Assembly: GCA_903842515.1 (NCBI GenBank)
Contig: CAIMMJ010000083.1
Span: 1-33,110 of the forward strand
Direction of reading: 5' to 3'
Origin: an uncultured Bacteroidota bacterium
Lineage (GTDB): Bacteria; Bacteroidota; Bacteroidia; UBA4408
Length of the DNA: 33,110 nt
Position 1 is the first letter of the stretch; every line of letters begins with the position of its first letter. The translations under genes were made by a program, and so were the position numbers. Shown in pieces: positions 1-8,716 of this stretch. The notes beneath the pieces were generated by a model. It saw only the letters and a list, made by a program, of their open reading frames with translations. It made no database searches and had not been told where the DNA came from.

Positions 1-153
1 TTCAGACAGTTAACAAAAATATAAACTTTAGTTTTACTGCACTCGCCCGCAGCAGAGCCTTTACGCACTTTTTAACCCTTCAGCTTGACGCTTGCTAGGA
101 TTCCAAAGGAGAGAAACACCTCAAAAACAAGGCTTTATAAAGCAATTGTTTGC

Positions 154-579
154 TTACTTCATTTTTAATTGAGCACAGTATGGATGCTCTGGATTAACAA
201 TTAATTCTTGACGCAAGGGATGAATTAATACATCCATTTCCTCCATTGGAATTACTCCCAATAATGGTTCGCTATCTCCTGGCAAAACAAAAGCGTTACA
301 AACAGCGCTCCTGTTTTTAAATTTTATTTCAATTGGTCCAACAACATCATATTCTACAATGGAACCATTTGCCAGTTGAGCCTTTCTTTTTTCTTTGAAT
401 GGAATGTTTAACTGCTCTTGAATAGACTCATTTATTGCCATCATATAAGCTCCGCTGTCCACCAACATATTTACCTTCATTCCTTTTACTTCTTCTTCAC
501 CAATAATATGTCTTTTAGCAAATGCAACATCATCAGCATTTATTAATTCTATTTCTGCATAAACGCTTCGCTTCTCCAA
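154..579 (-). CDS. Retropepsin-like aspartic protease family protein
   Basis: This 141-residue protein resembles small bacterial clan AA (retroviral-type) aspartic proteases. The catalytic signature is visible as LVDSGAYM, with the Asp at residue 41, followed by the hydrophobic strands expected of a single-lobed, dimerising protease. There is no signal peptide or membrane segment, so it is probably cytoplasmic. The start is TTG at 579, directly after an in-frame TAA; the N-terminus (VYAEIELIN) looks like that of relatives, so an internal ATG is less likely. It lies 26 bp after dnaJ and may be co-transcribed with it, but a perfect TAnnTTTG element (590-597) suggests its own promoter as well. 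Substrate and role are unknown. Confidence 0.75.
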   Translation of the reverse strand: MEKRSVYAEIELINADDVAFAKRHIIGEEEVKGMKVNMLVDSGAYMMAINESIQEQLNIPFKEKRKAQLANGSIVEYDVVGPIEIKFKNRSAVCNAFVLPGDSEPLLGVIPMEEMDVLIHPLRQELIVNPEHPYCAQLKMK

Positions 580-589
580 TTATTTATTT

Positions 590-597
590 CAAATGTA
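590..597 (-). promoter_or_regulatory. -7 promoter element (TACATTTG) for the aspartic protease gene
   Basis: TACATTTG on the minus strand matches the Bacteroidetes -7 consensus TAnnTTTG exactly. It lies 10 bp before the TTG start, so the transcript would have a very short leader. No clear -33 TTTG is seen at the usual distance. Confidence 0.45.
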
Positions 598-605
598 GAA
601 AGTTT

Positions 606-1742
606 CTATTCAAAATACTCCTTCATTCTAGAAAAAAATCCTCTTTCTTTTTGGCTTGGATTAGGTTTAAAGTTTTCTGAATCTCTTAATTTTTCGAGCA
701 GTTGTTTTTCTTCTTTGTTCAAAGTTTGCGGCGTCCAAACATTTACGTTCACCAACAAATCTCCTTTTTCGTATCCGTTTATATTGGGCAAACCTTTTCC
801 TCTTAATCTCAAAACTTTTCCTGATTGAGTGCCCGGCTCTATTTTTATTTTAGCTTTTCCATCTAGAGTATTTATCTCTGCCGATGTTCCCAATATTACC
901 TCCGGAACGCTAATAAATAAATTATACAATAAATTGTTTCCATCTCTCTTTAAGGTTGGATGTTCTGCTTCTTCTACCACAATTAACAAATCTCCAGGAA
1001 CACCTCCTCTTGCAGCAGCATTGCCTTTTCCTTGCATGCTCAGTTGCATACCTTCTGCAACACCTGCAGGAATGTTTATGCTAATTACCTCTTCTCCTTT
1101 TACAATTCCATCGCCGTAGCACGATTTACATTTTTCTTTTATAATTTGTCCTTCGCCACCGCAACTAGGGCAAGTGCTTGCCGTTTGCATTTGACCAAGC
1201 ATTGTTTGAACCACTCTGGTAACTTGTCCGGTTCCTCTGCAAGTATTGCAATTGCTGAATCCTGAACCATTTTGTGCTCCGGTACCTTTGCACGGAACGC
1301 AAGAAACATATTTATTTACCTTTATTTTTTTCTCTACTCCGTTTAGTATTTCATTTAGGTCTAGCTTAACTTTAATGCGTAGGTTAGAACCTCTGTTTAC
1401 TCTTCTACCCCCTCTGCCAGAGCCACCGCCAAAACCTCCCCCGCCAAAAATATCTCCAAAGGCGCTAAAAATATCGTCCATGCTAGAAAAATCTCCGTGT
1501 CCGCCGCCACCACCAGCAGAAAAACCAGCGTGACCAAACTGATCGTATTTTTGTTTTTTGTTGGCATTACCTAAAACATCATAAGCTTCAGCTGCTTCTT
1601 TAAACTTTTCTTCGGCAGCTTTATCTCCCTGATTTTTATCGGGGTGATATTTCATTGCCATTTTGCGGTATGCTTTTTTTATTTCGTCCTCTGAAGCGTT
1701 TTTATTTACGCCAAGAACATCGTAATAATCTCTTTTAGCCAT
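606..1742 (-). CDS. dnaJ: Chaperone protein DnaJ (Hsp40)
   Basis: Co-chaperone that delivers unfolded clients to DnaK and stimulates its ATPase. The 378 residues show the full type I layout: a J-domain (about 1-70) with the HPD motif at 33-35, a long Gly/Phe-rich linker ([17 protein letters not shown]), a zinc-binding region with four CxxCxGxG repeats ([32 protein letters not shown]), and the C-terminal client-binding domains. The start is the ATG at 1742, giving [12 protein letters not shown]. It follows grpE by 11 bp, so grpE-dnaJ is an operon; dnaK is not in the window. Confidence 0.98.
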   Translation of the reverse strand: MAKRDYYDVLGVNKNASEDEIKKAYRKMAMKYHPDKNQGDKAAEEKFKEAAEAYDVLGNANKKQKYDQFGHAGFSAGGGGGHGDFSSMDDIFSAFGDIFGGGGFGGGSGRGGRRVNRGSNLRIKVKLDLNEILNGVEKKIKVNKYVSCVPCKGTGAQNGSGFSNCNTCRGTGQVTRVVQTMLGQMQTASTCPSCGGEGQIIKEKCKSCYGDGIVKGEEVISINIPAGVAEGMQLSMQGKGNAAARGGVPGDLLIVVEEAEHPTLKRDGNNLLYNLFISVPEVILGTSAEINTLDGKAKIKIEPGTQSGKVLRLRGKGLPNINGYEKGDLLVNVNVWTPQTLNKEEKQLLEKLRDSENFKPNPSQKERGFFSRMKEYFE

Positions 1743-1753
1743 TCTAAATTTTT

Positions 1754-2374
1754 TTAGCTGCCTACAACAACTTTGGCAAACCTAATAACTTTTCCGTTTA
1801 AATAATATCCTTTTTCCAATTCGTCTACCACTTTGCCTTTAAGGTTATCGCTTGGGGCCGGGAATTGTGTTATTGCTTCATGAATTTCAGGGTCAAATGT
1901 TTGCTCTAACGAAACCATTTCTTCTAAACCTTTTTGTTGCAAGGTGTTTTTTAGTTTATGTTGCACCAAATCCACGCCCTCTTTAATTGCGGCAATATCT
2001 GTAGAGTTTTCCATAGATTTTTTTGCTCTTTCAAAATCGTCTAATACCGGAAGAATTGCTTTAAAAAAAGCTTCACCGGCAGTATTTGTAAGATCTATTC
2101 TTTCTTTAAGGGTTCTTTTTCTAAAGTTTTCGAAATCGCTGTAAAGCCTTAAATATTTTTCGTTCAACAGTTTAACTTCATCAGCGTGAGAGGGTGTTTG
2201 TTCAACAATTTCGTCAGAGTTCTCTGCCGCATCGTCAGTAGATGAGTCCTGCGGGGTGGAGTTAGTATGGGTATTGTTTTCAGTAGAAGTTTGTTCATCT
2301 GCTATTGAATCAGCGCTATTTTCTTGAGTTTTTTCGTTCTTCATTTTAAATTTCGTTTTCAAATTTTTAAACAT
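1754..2374 (-). CDS. grpE: Nucleotide exchange factor GrpE
   Basis: GrpE releases ADP from DnaK during the chaperone cycle. The N-terminal part is acidic and Ser/Thr/Asn-rich (low complexity). It is followed by the long dimerising helix ([12 protein letters not shown]) and the C-terminal beta domain with the family ending ([16 protein letters not shown]). The ORF track begins at a GTG (2380); the ATG at 2374 (MFKNLKTK) or the one at 2344 (MKNEKTQ) is more likely. The length is normal for Bacteroidota GrpE. It is divergent from the epimerase gene, with 141 bp between them. Confidence 0.95.
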   Translation of the reverse strand: MFKNLKTKFKMKNEKTQENSADSIADEQTSTENNTHTNSTPQDSSTDDAAENSDEIVEQTPSHADEVKLLNEKYLRLYSDFENFRKRTLKERIDLTNTAGEAFFKAILPVLDDFERAKKSMENSTDIAAIKEGVDLVQHKLKNTLQQKGLEEMVSLEQTFDPEIHEAITQFPAPSDNLKGKVVDELEKGYYLNGKVIRFAKVVVGS

Positions 2375-2484
2375 TATCACTTGTCATCAATTTTTTTGCC
2401 ATGCCCTTGTTGTTAGACAGATTGTCACAATTTGCCTCGGCACGTGCAAACAAAAAATAAATACAAAAATTTAAACAATACCTG

Positions 2485-2492
2485 TAATTTTG
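2485..2492 (+). promoter_or_regulatory. -7 promoter element (TAATTTTG) for the epimerase operon
   Basis: TAATTTTG matches TAnnTTTG exactly and lies 23 bp before the TTG start of the epimerase gene, which would give a leader of about 15-20 nt. No convincing -33 element is seen. Confidence 0.5.
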
Positions 2493-2515
2493 CCCACAAC
2501 CAAACAAAAACGTAG

Positions 2516-3526
2516 TTGGAATTTTTTTTAACCGGAGGAACCGGACTTTTAGGAACATACTTTTTAGTTCAGGCGCTAGAGCAGGGGCATAGCGTAACAG
2601 CAATATATAGAAGTGAAGAATCTAAACAAATTACCAATAAAGTTTTTGCCTCTTTAGGTTCCTCTATTTTAGAAAAGTATTCAACTATTAATTGGGTAAA
2701 AGCAAACCTTTTAAATCCATTGGAACTTGACGAATTAATATTGCCCCATTATACCATTGTGCATTGTGCTGGCATGGTTTCATTTTTGCCTAGCGATGAA
2801 CAGGAAATGTATAAATCAAATTTTGTTGCCACTCAAAATTTAGTGAATGTTTGCATTGAAAAAGGGGTTAAAAAGTTCATACATATAAGTAGCGTTTCTA
2901 CTCTTTGTAAGGAAGCGGAAATTAGAGATGAAAACTCATTTCAGAGACCTGCCAAAGGAGCTGGTTTTTATGGTAAAAGCAAGTATTTGGCAGAAATGGA
3001 AGTTTGGAGAGGAATGCAAGAAGGATTAAATGCTTGTGTACTTAGTCCTTCTATAATTCTTGGAGCACACGATTGGAATAAGGGAAGTTCAAAAATGTTT
3101 AATGTTGCCCGCAAAGGATTGCTTTTTTATACCCAAGGAAAAACTGGTTTTATTGACGTGAGCGATGTGGCAAAAGCCATATTAATTGTTGCAGAAACCC
3201 AAACAAAACAAAAACGTTATTGCCTCAGTGCTGAAAACATATATTACAAAGATTTTTTTGAGAAAATACACCTTGCTTTTGGCCAAGCAATGCCAAAGTA
3301 TAAAGCAGGAAAATTTCTAACGGCTTTGTATTGGCGTTTTCAGTGGCTAAAAAGTAAAATTACAAATTCAGCTCCATTAGTTACCAAAGAAAGTGCAAAC
3401 ACAGCCCATTCTATAAGGCTTTTTAATGGAGATAGATTTTCCATTGAGTTTGGTTTTTCATACACTCCAATTGATCAATCAGTGGCTAGTATTGTTAAAA
3501 AGTACAATGCCCTAAAATTTGATTGA
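2516..3526 (+). CDS. NAD-dependent epimerase/dehydratase family protein (extended SDR)
   Basis: Extended short-chain dehydrogenase of 336 residues. The Rossmann NAD(P)-binding motif is at the very N-terminus (FLTGGTGLLGTYF), and the catalytic Tyr-Lys pair is visible as YGKSK, preceded by the Ser region (HISSVST). The start is TTG at 2516: the preceding codon is an in-frame TAG, and starting later would remove the nucleotide-binding strand. The GT87-like gene follows 11 bp downstream, so the two are probably co-transcribed. The substrate cannot be named; nucleotide sugars or hydroxysteroid/dihydroflavonol-like compounds are typical for the family. Confidence 0.88.
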   Translation: MEFFLTGGTGLLGTYFLVQALEQGHSVTAIYRSEESKQITNKVFASLGSSILEKYSTINWVKANLLNPLELDELILPHYTIVHCAGMVSFLPSDEQEMYKSNFVATQNLVNVCIEKGVKKFIHISSVSTLCKEAEIRDENSFQRPAKGAGFYGKSKYLAEMEVWRGMQEGLNACVLSPSIILGAHDWNKGSSKMFNVARKGLLFYTQGKTGFIDVSDVAKAILIVAETQTKQKRYCLSAENIYYKDFFEKIHLAFGQAMPKYKAGKFLTALYWRFQWLKSKITNSAPLVTKESANTAHSIRLFNGDRFSIEFGFSYTPIDQSVASIVKKYNALKFD

Positions 3527-3537
3527 GTTTTTATTAA

Positions 3538-4818
3538 ATGAAAAACCTGTTTAAAAGCCTCTCGCTTAATTTTGAATATGGCAAACTAAAAATTCTACTA
3601 TTTATTTTTTGGCTTGTCTTAGTTTTGTTCGATTCAACTGCTAAAGGCGATTTTGAAATATTTATTCAAGCATCAAAAGATTTGTTTGACTCAAAAAATA
3701 TCTACACTGCTTTTTACAATAACTATTTTCACTACTACTATAGTGTTCTATTTGCAGTAATTATATATCCACTTACTTTTTTGAATTTTTATTTTGTGAA
3801 GGTAATATGGATGATTTGTAATTATATTTTTACATACAGAATATTAAAAAACGGTGCTTTGTTTTTAAATTTAAAAGATGAAAATAACAAAGCAAAATTC
3901 ACAGTTTTGTTTGTTTCATTTTTATTAGTTTTTGCCCTATGGCACAGAAATATTGCATTGGCACAAGTAACAATATTTGTACTTTTTTTGATGTTGGAGA
4001 GCTTTACTTTAATTTTAAAAAACCATGTTCTTTTACCTGCTCTTTTGCTTGCCTTTGGTATTGATTTTAAAATTATGCCAATTGTATGTTTGCCTTATTT
4101 TCTCTACAGAGGATACAATAAAGTTGTATTTACAAGTTTAATTTTTTTGCTTACATTACTCTTATTACCTTCTGTTTTTATTGGAATAGATTTTAATTTG
4201 TTTCTTTTAAATGAAAGATGGAATTTAATTAACCCAAGTAATACAGAACATATTTTAGACGTGGCTGAACGAAGTTTTCATTCCATCACAACTTTTTTAT
4301 CTGTTTTGTTGGTTGAAAACACACATGAAGTTTATGCATTAAAATACAAAAGAAATTTGCTAGATATTTCGCAAGAAGAACTTAGATATGTAATTCTTTT
4401 TACTAGGTTGTTTTTTGTGCTTCTAAGTTTCGTTTTTTTAAGAGCCAGAATTTTTAAATCACCTTCAAAAAAAATAGATTGGTGGTACGAATGGAGTTAT
4501 ATTTTTATTGCTATTCCTCTTATATTTCCCCACCAGCAACACTATGCATTTTATATGGTGTTTCCTGCAATTTTATATTTAGTTAATTTTGGAAGAATTA
4601 ATTATTTTAACGATAAAAATCCATCAAAAAGCAGAGAGAGGTACATGTATTTTGTTGGCATGTCCTTAATTTTTTTACTCTTAAATAGTCATTTTTTACT
4701 TGGAACATTTAGGGAGTATTACGACCATTACAAAACGCTAACCTATGGTGTTTTTTTAGTAATAGTTATTTTAGCGCTTTGTCCTCCCAGTAAAATTAAA
4801 TATGCTGTAGAAAATTAA
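3538..4818 (+). CDS. GT87-like (DUF2029) polytopic membrane glycosyltransferase
   Basis: A 426-residue membrane protein with about ten hydrophobic segments spread over its length (LLFIFWLVLVLF, FLLVFALWH, LLTLLLLPSVFIG, YIFIAIPLIFP, LLFILLL-like stretches near the end). A DFEIFIQAS segment after the first helix and a conserved-looking HRNIALAQV segment fit the GT87/DUF2029 family of polyprenyl-phosphate-sugar dependent mannosyl/arabinosyl-type transferases (GT-C fold), which act on the outer face of the inner membrane. It sits 11 bp after the epimerase, which suggests a glycan or lipid-sugar pathway. Its stop codon overlaps the stop of the convergent subtilisin gene. Donor and acceptor are unknown. 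Confidence 0.7.
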   Translation: MKNLFKSLSLNFEYGKLKILLFIFWLVLVLFDSTAKGDFEIFIQASKDLFDSKNIYTAFYNNYFHYYYSVLFAVIIYPLTFLNFYFVKVIWMICNYIFTYRILKNGALFLNLKDENNKAKFTVLFVSFLLVFALWHRNIALAQVTIFVLFLMLESFTLILKNHVLLPALLLAFGIDFKIMPIVCLPYFLYRGYNKVVFTSLIFLLTLLLLPSVFIGIDFNLFLLNERWNLINPSNTEHILDVAERSFHSITTFLSVLLVENTHEVYALKYKRNLLDISQEELRYVILFTRLFFVLLSFVFLRARIFKSPSKKIDWWYEWSYIFIAIPLIFPHQQHYAFYMVFPAILYLVNFGRINYFNDKNPSKSRERYMYFVGMSLIFLLLNSHFLLGTFREYYDHYKTLTYGVFLVIVILALCPPSKIKYAVEN

Positions 4819-6497
4819 TTTTTGATTAATTTTCTGGTATAAATTTTATCTTTTGTACTTAAACTAAAAAAATAAATGCCTCTAGAAAGACTTTGAGCAA
4901 TTGGAATATTTATTTGATTATATGATTTTGATGTTGCAAAATAGTTGTGCTCAAAAATCTTTTTACCCAATGCATCTGCAATTACTATTCTAAAGCTTTG
5001 CGTATCGGCAGAGTAAAAATTAAAATTTAGATTGTCTGTGAATGGATTTGGCGAAAGAAGAATGTTTTCGGCATTTGGATACTGCTCCAATTTTTTTCCT
5101 TGTAAAATAAAGTCTGCAGCAGAATAGTTTGGTATTCCCCATCCCAAAGAAGAATCGGGATTTGAAAATTGAGATGATGTGTTTTTTATTGCTTCAATAA
5201 GTTCCATATTAGAATAAGTTGGGTTGGCTTGCCACAAGCAGGCACTCATTCCTGCAATAATTGGACAAGAAAATGACGTTCCATTTGCTCCTCCAACACT
5301 TCCGTTTTGATTAAAAACAGTTGCTCCCACCGCCAAGGCTGCTACATCTGGTTTTAATCTGTTATCTGCAGTGGGGCCATAAGAAGAAAAACTTGCTCTG
5401 GTTAAATTAGAATTTACACCCCCAATACAAAATACACTGTCGCCATCTGCAGGAGCGCCCAATTTCTGCCAAGAATTTCCACCAGAATTTCCTGCACTGT
5501 TCACTACTAGAATCCCTTTAGAAGCGGCAAAATCAGCTCCTCGTGTGCATATTGCCGTATTACCATCTAAATTTGCTCTGGTGTAGTTAATTGCTGCATC
5601 ATCAAAGGTGGTATAACCTAAAGAGGAATTTATAACATCTGCTCCGCAACTGTCGGCATATTCTGCTCCTTCTACCCAATAAAACTCTTCTGATTTGCTT
5701 TCGGGAGAGGCATCTTCTGTTCTTAAAAGCAAATAAGATGCTTTGGGTGCAGTTCCAATAAAGGAACCCGGAACCAAAGCTGCCATGCAACTTAGTGTAG
5801 ATGTTCCGTGCGAGTTGTAAGAATATACAAAAGGACTTCTGTTTACAAAATCATAAGTAGAAATAATTCTGTTTTCGTTTCTAAGGCTGTCAAATCCCGC
5901 AATAATATCAACACCCGGAAATCCAGCATCCAAAACAGCAATTAGCATTCCTTGTCCTCTGTAGCCGTTTTGATGAAGCTGCATACCACCAATCATATTT
6001 ATTTGTTGATAGCCTTGCCCATAATCAAAAGCCAAAGCAGAGGCAACTCTGTTTTGAGAATTCGTTGACGGGCTAAAAGTTTCTAAATTAAATTTGTTTT
6101 CATCAGAAATAAATGTTGAATTTCTATTTAATGGTAAATTTGAAATTACAAAAGGCAACTCATTTATATCAGTTAATTGTTGTGGATTTGAAATTAAAAC
6201 AGAAATGCTGTTTAACCATTTGCTTTTTCCAATTACTGTTGCACCTGTAGCAGCAACTTGGCTTATGTAGGATGAAGTAAGAGGTAAATCGTTTTCAGAA
6301 ATAGAGATATTTCTTGTTAATCGTCTTTGTATAGCTCTTTCTGATAAAAAAGCCTGAGGAACGTCAATGCTAAATCCGTTGTTATTTTTGTCGGTAAAAC
6401 CAATCATGTAAACATCTCCTCCAAGTCCTTGTGAGTGGCTTTTGCAGGTAAAAAACGCGATAAAAATAAAACTAAAAATTAAAAATTTATTTTTCAT
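4815..6497 (-). CDS. Secreted S8 family (subtilisin-like) serine peptidase with T9SS C-terminal sorting domain
   Basis: 560-residue secreted protease. A Sec signal peptide (MKNKFLIFSFIFIAFFT) is followed by a propeptide-like region and the subtilase domain. The catalytic triad is complete: Asp190 in VLDAGFPG, His230 in NSHGTS and Ser408 in GTSFSCP, with the oxyanion Asn in NSAGNSGG. The last 80-90 residues form a type A T9SS signal, beginning LLSPNPFTDNL and ending GIYFFSLSTKDKIYTRKLIKN-like, so the protein should cross the outer membrane and be anchored or released. Its start overlaps the stop of the upstream lipoprotein gene (ATGA), so the two are translationally coupled. Substrate unknown. 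Confidence 0.93.
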   Translation of the reverse strand: MKNKFLIFSFIFIAFFTCKSHSQGLGGDVYMIGFTDKNNNGFSIDVPQAFLSERAIQRRLTRNISISENDLPLTSSYISQVAATGATVIGKSKWLNSISVLISNPQQLTDINELPFVISNLPLNRNSTFISDENKFNLETFSPSTNSQNRVASALAFDYGQGYQQINMIGGMQLHQNGYRGQGMLIAVLDAGFPGVDIIAGFDSLRNENRIISTYDFVNRSPFVYSYNSHGTSTLSCMAALVPGSFIGTAPKASYLLLRTEDASPESKSEEFYWVEGAEYADSCGADVINSSLGYTTFDDAAINYTRANLDGNTAICTRGADFAASKGILVVNSAGNSGGNSWQKLGAPADGDSVFCIGGVNSNLTRASFSSYGPTADNRLKPDVAALAVGATVFNQNGSVGGANGTSFSCPIIAGMSACLWQANPTYSNMELIEAIKNTSSQFSNPDSSLGWGIPNYSAADFILQGKKLEQYPNAENILLSPNPFTDNLNFNFYSADTQSFRIVIADALGKKIFEHNYFATSKSYNQINIPIAQSLSRGIYFFSLSTKDKIYTRKLIKN

Positions 6498-7213
6498 TTT
6501 CCGTATGAGATTATAGTGTAGATAACATCAGTTCCTTTATTTGCTCTTTCAACTATTGGAATAGATGCTTGAATAGTGGATCGTGTATCTTGCAATGACA
6601 TTTTTCTTTTTTTTACTAAACCAACATTAGCAGCATATTGTTCGGAATGGTAATCAATTGAAATTAATGAAGTATCTGCCATTTGCAAAACGGTGCAAAC
6701 AGAATCAAAGTCTAAAGTGCCCAAACTGATTTTTTTATGTACGTCTGTATATTCAAAATTTTGTTCACCTAAAGTATTGTATGCATTCCCGTTCCACTTA
6801 AGGTTTTGTTTAATTGGAAACAATAATTTTACAAAACGTATGTTTTCTTCTGATTTTATTGCCGAATTTTTAGAGAATGAAGCTTGCCACACTCTTTTTA
6901 GTTGCCAATTTTCTGTGCTGTTGTTTCTATAATAACGTTCTAATCTGTACGAAGTATTGCCTTTATCGTCTTTAATTTCTGATTCGATGTATTCTTTTAG
7001 CTCAAAAGAAAACGTGTCAATAGAGGAGGTAAAATCGTTGTAGTAAAAAGAATCTACCTGATAAACCCAGTATCTTCCTTTTTCTAATGGATAATAGTTT
7101 TTATTGTTAACGGAAAGTGGTGAAAGTGGAATATCTTTTTTGCAGGAATTTAGCAATGCAAAAAGCAGCACAAGCACAAATAGGCTTAAATACGATAGTG
7201 TTGTCTTAAACAT
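6494..7213 (-). CDS. Putative lipoprotein, cotranscribed with the S8 peptidase
   Basis: 239-residue protein beginning with a lipoprotein signal peptide (LVLLFALLNSCKKD), with the lipidated Cys in the box LNSC. No enzyme motif was recognised. The mature part is rich in aromatic residues and beta-strand-like (YYPLEKGRYWVYQVDS), similar in style to periplasmic or surface lipoproteins of Bacteroidota in which the YPLxxGxxWxY phrase is common. It overlaps the peptidase start by 4 bp, so it may be an accessory, inhibitor or chaperone for that protease; this is inference from position only. Confidence 0.7.
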   Translation of the reverse strand: MFKTTLSYLSLFVLVLLFALLNSCKKDIPLSPLSVNNKNYYPLEKGRYWVYQVDSFYYNDFTSSIDTFSFELKEYIESEIKDDKGNTSYRLERYYRNNSTENWQLKRVWQASFSKNSAIKSEENIRFVKLLFPIKQNLKWNGNAYNTLGEQNFEYTDVHKKISLGTLDFDSVCTVLQMADTSLISIDYHSEQYAANVGLVKKRKMSLQDTRSTIQASIPIVERANKGTDVIYTIISYGK

Positions 7214-7292
7214 TCAGTAAAACTAATAAATGAAATTTAAATGGTTTAGAATTTCTTCAAATAGATTGCTATTTAACAATTGTTTAAAGAAT

Positions 7293-8075
7293 TCAATTAA
7301 CGTTAAATACAAGTTTTGCATTTATTGCAGTTTGCTCTTTTACTTTTTGGGGCATAACTTTTTTTATTTCGGCAATTCTATTTGCAACAAGTTCTAACAT
7401 CCAGGGTTCGTTTCTTTTTCCGCGGTGAGGTGCAGGGGCTAGATAAGGTGAATCTGTTTCCAATACAATGTGTTCTAATGCTATTTCTGAAATCAAGGGC
7501 TCCAGTCCGCCATTCTTGAAAGTTGCCACACCGCCAATACCTATTTTAAAACCCCAATCAATAATTTTTTTTGCTTGCTCAATTGTTCCACCAAAGCAAT
7601 GAAAAACGCCTTTTTGATGATTAGATTGTAAGAACGATTTAAGTTTCTCTGATTCTAAAATTTCTATACTTCTATCAAGAGATTCTCTGCAATGGACAGA
7701 AACAGGCAAGTTAAATTCTTTTGCCCATTCTAGTTGAGTTATAAATGCATCTTCTTGCTGTGGAATAAATGTTTTATCCCAATAAAAATCTAAACCTATT
7801 TCTCCAACACCAATGTAATTTCCGTTGACTAAATAGTTGTGAATCTTACTTAAATCTTCTTTGTAATTTTCAAAAACAGAACATGGATGCAAGCCCATCA
7901 TGGCAAAACAACAATCGGGATAGGTGCTAACTAACTGGTGTAAATCTTCAATGGAGTCTAAATCTATATTGGGCAATAGAAATTTTTTTATTCCTACTTT
8001 TTTTGCTTTTGCAATTTGTTGATCAATGTCATCCTTAAATTCTTTTACGTAGAGGTGTGTATGTGTATCAATCAT
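7293..8075 (-). CDS. TatD family metal-dependent hydrolase (deoxyribonuclease-like)
   Basis: 260 residues, the normal length for TatD, an amidohydrolase-fold nuclease implicated in 3'-5' DNA processing and quality control. The metal ligands are all visible: HTHLY at the N-terminus, GEIGLDFYW (Glu), VHCRES (His), HCFGG (His) and ETDSPYLAP (Asp). It overlaps the stop codon of pth by one base, so pth and tatD form an operon. No signal peptide; cytoplasmic. Confidence 0.93.
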   Translation of the reverse strand: MIDTHTHLYVKEFKDDIDQQIAKAKKVGIKKFLLPNIDLDSIEDLHQLVSTYPDCCFAMMGLHPCSVFENYKEDLSKIHNYLVNGNYIGVGEIGLDFYWDKTFIPQQEDAFITQLEWAKEFNLPVSVHCRESLDRSIEILESEKLKSFLQSNHQKGVFHCFGGTIEQAKKIIDWGFKIGIGGVATFKNGGLEPLISEIALEHIVLETDSPYLAPAPHRGKRNEPWMLELVANRIAEIKKVMPQKVKEQTAINAKLVFNVN

Positions 8076-8641
8076 TACTTTCCGTTGTAATTAGTCATTG
8101 TTAATTGCAATCCAATAGTTCCAAACGCCAAGCACATCTCTGCTGCTTTTTCTGTGCGTTCTTGCAGTCTTTTTTCTTCTTCGTTATCCCACTTACCCAA
8201 AACATAATTTACTTGGCTACCTTTGTTAAATTCGTTGCCAATGCCAAATCGAAGTCTAGCATAATTTGTAGTACTTAAAACAGTTTGAATGTCTTTTAGT
8301 CCATTGTGTCCGCCGTCGCTTCCTTTTCCTTTGAGCCGGAGTGTTCCAAATGGCAATGCCAAATCATCCGTAACAACAATAATGTTTTCTGTATTAATTT
8401 TTTCTTTCGTCATCCAATATTGAACAGCTTTGCCGCTTAGGTTCATGTATGTTGTTGGTTTTATTACAACAAAAACATGCGATTTGTGTTTGAGTTCCGC
8501 TACCATTGCCAATCGTTCTAGTGTAAAAGAAACATCAAACTTTTTTGCAATAAAATCAGCTACCAAAAAACCAATATTATGTCTAGTATTTGCATATTCT
8601 TCTCCAATATTTCCTAAGCCTACAATTAAAAACTTTGCCAT
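8075..8641 (-). CDS. pth: Peptidyl-tRNA hydrolase
   Basis: Pth cleaves the ester bond of peptidyl-tRNAs released from stalled ribosomes and recycles the tRNA. The 188-residue protein starts FLIVGLGNIGEEYANTRHN, containing the conserved Asn and catalytic His, and continues with VTDDLALPFG and KGSDGGHNGLKDI, which are family hallmarks. Length is normal. It is the first gene of a pth-tatD operon and is divergent from the M61 peptidase gene, 75 bp away. Confidence 0.97.
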   Translation of the reverse strand: MAKFLIVGLGNIGEEYANTRHNIGFLVADFIAKKFDVSFTLERLAMVAELKHKSHVFVVIKPTTYMNLSGKAVQYWMTKEKINTENIIVVTDDLALPFGTLRLKGKGSDGGHNGLKDIQTVLSTTNYARLRFGIGNEFNKGSQVNYVLGKWDNEEEKRLQERTEKAAEMCLAFGTIGLQLTMTNYNGK

Positions 8642-8716
8642 TCCAAATATTTTTACTTTTTTTATCCTAAATTAAAGTTCAAAAAAACTAATTTATTTTT
8701 CAACTAGGAAACAATC

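Noticed and set aside
140-155. AAGCAA...TTGCTT hairpin at the 3' end of the aspartic protease gene
   Set aside because: The stem is only 6 bp, it overlaps the stop codon and no T-run follows on the minus strand.
829-1533. Plus-strand ORFs of 77-96 codons across dnaJ
   Set aside because: They are antisense shadows of the dnaJ reading frame with no protein-like features.
2421-2450. Short palindromes in the grpE/epimerase spacer (GACA-GAT-TGTC and GCACGTGC)
   Set aside because: The arms are only 4 bp long and they do not match CIRCE (TTAGCACTC-N9-GAGTGCTAA) or another heat-shock operator I know.
2367-2603. 78-codon minus-strand ORF ending near the grpE start
   Set aside because: It overlaps the start of grpE and the epimerase coding region and has no domain or composition support.
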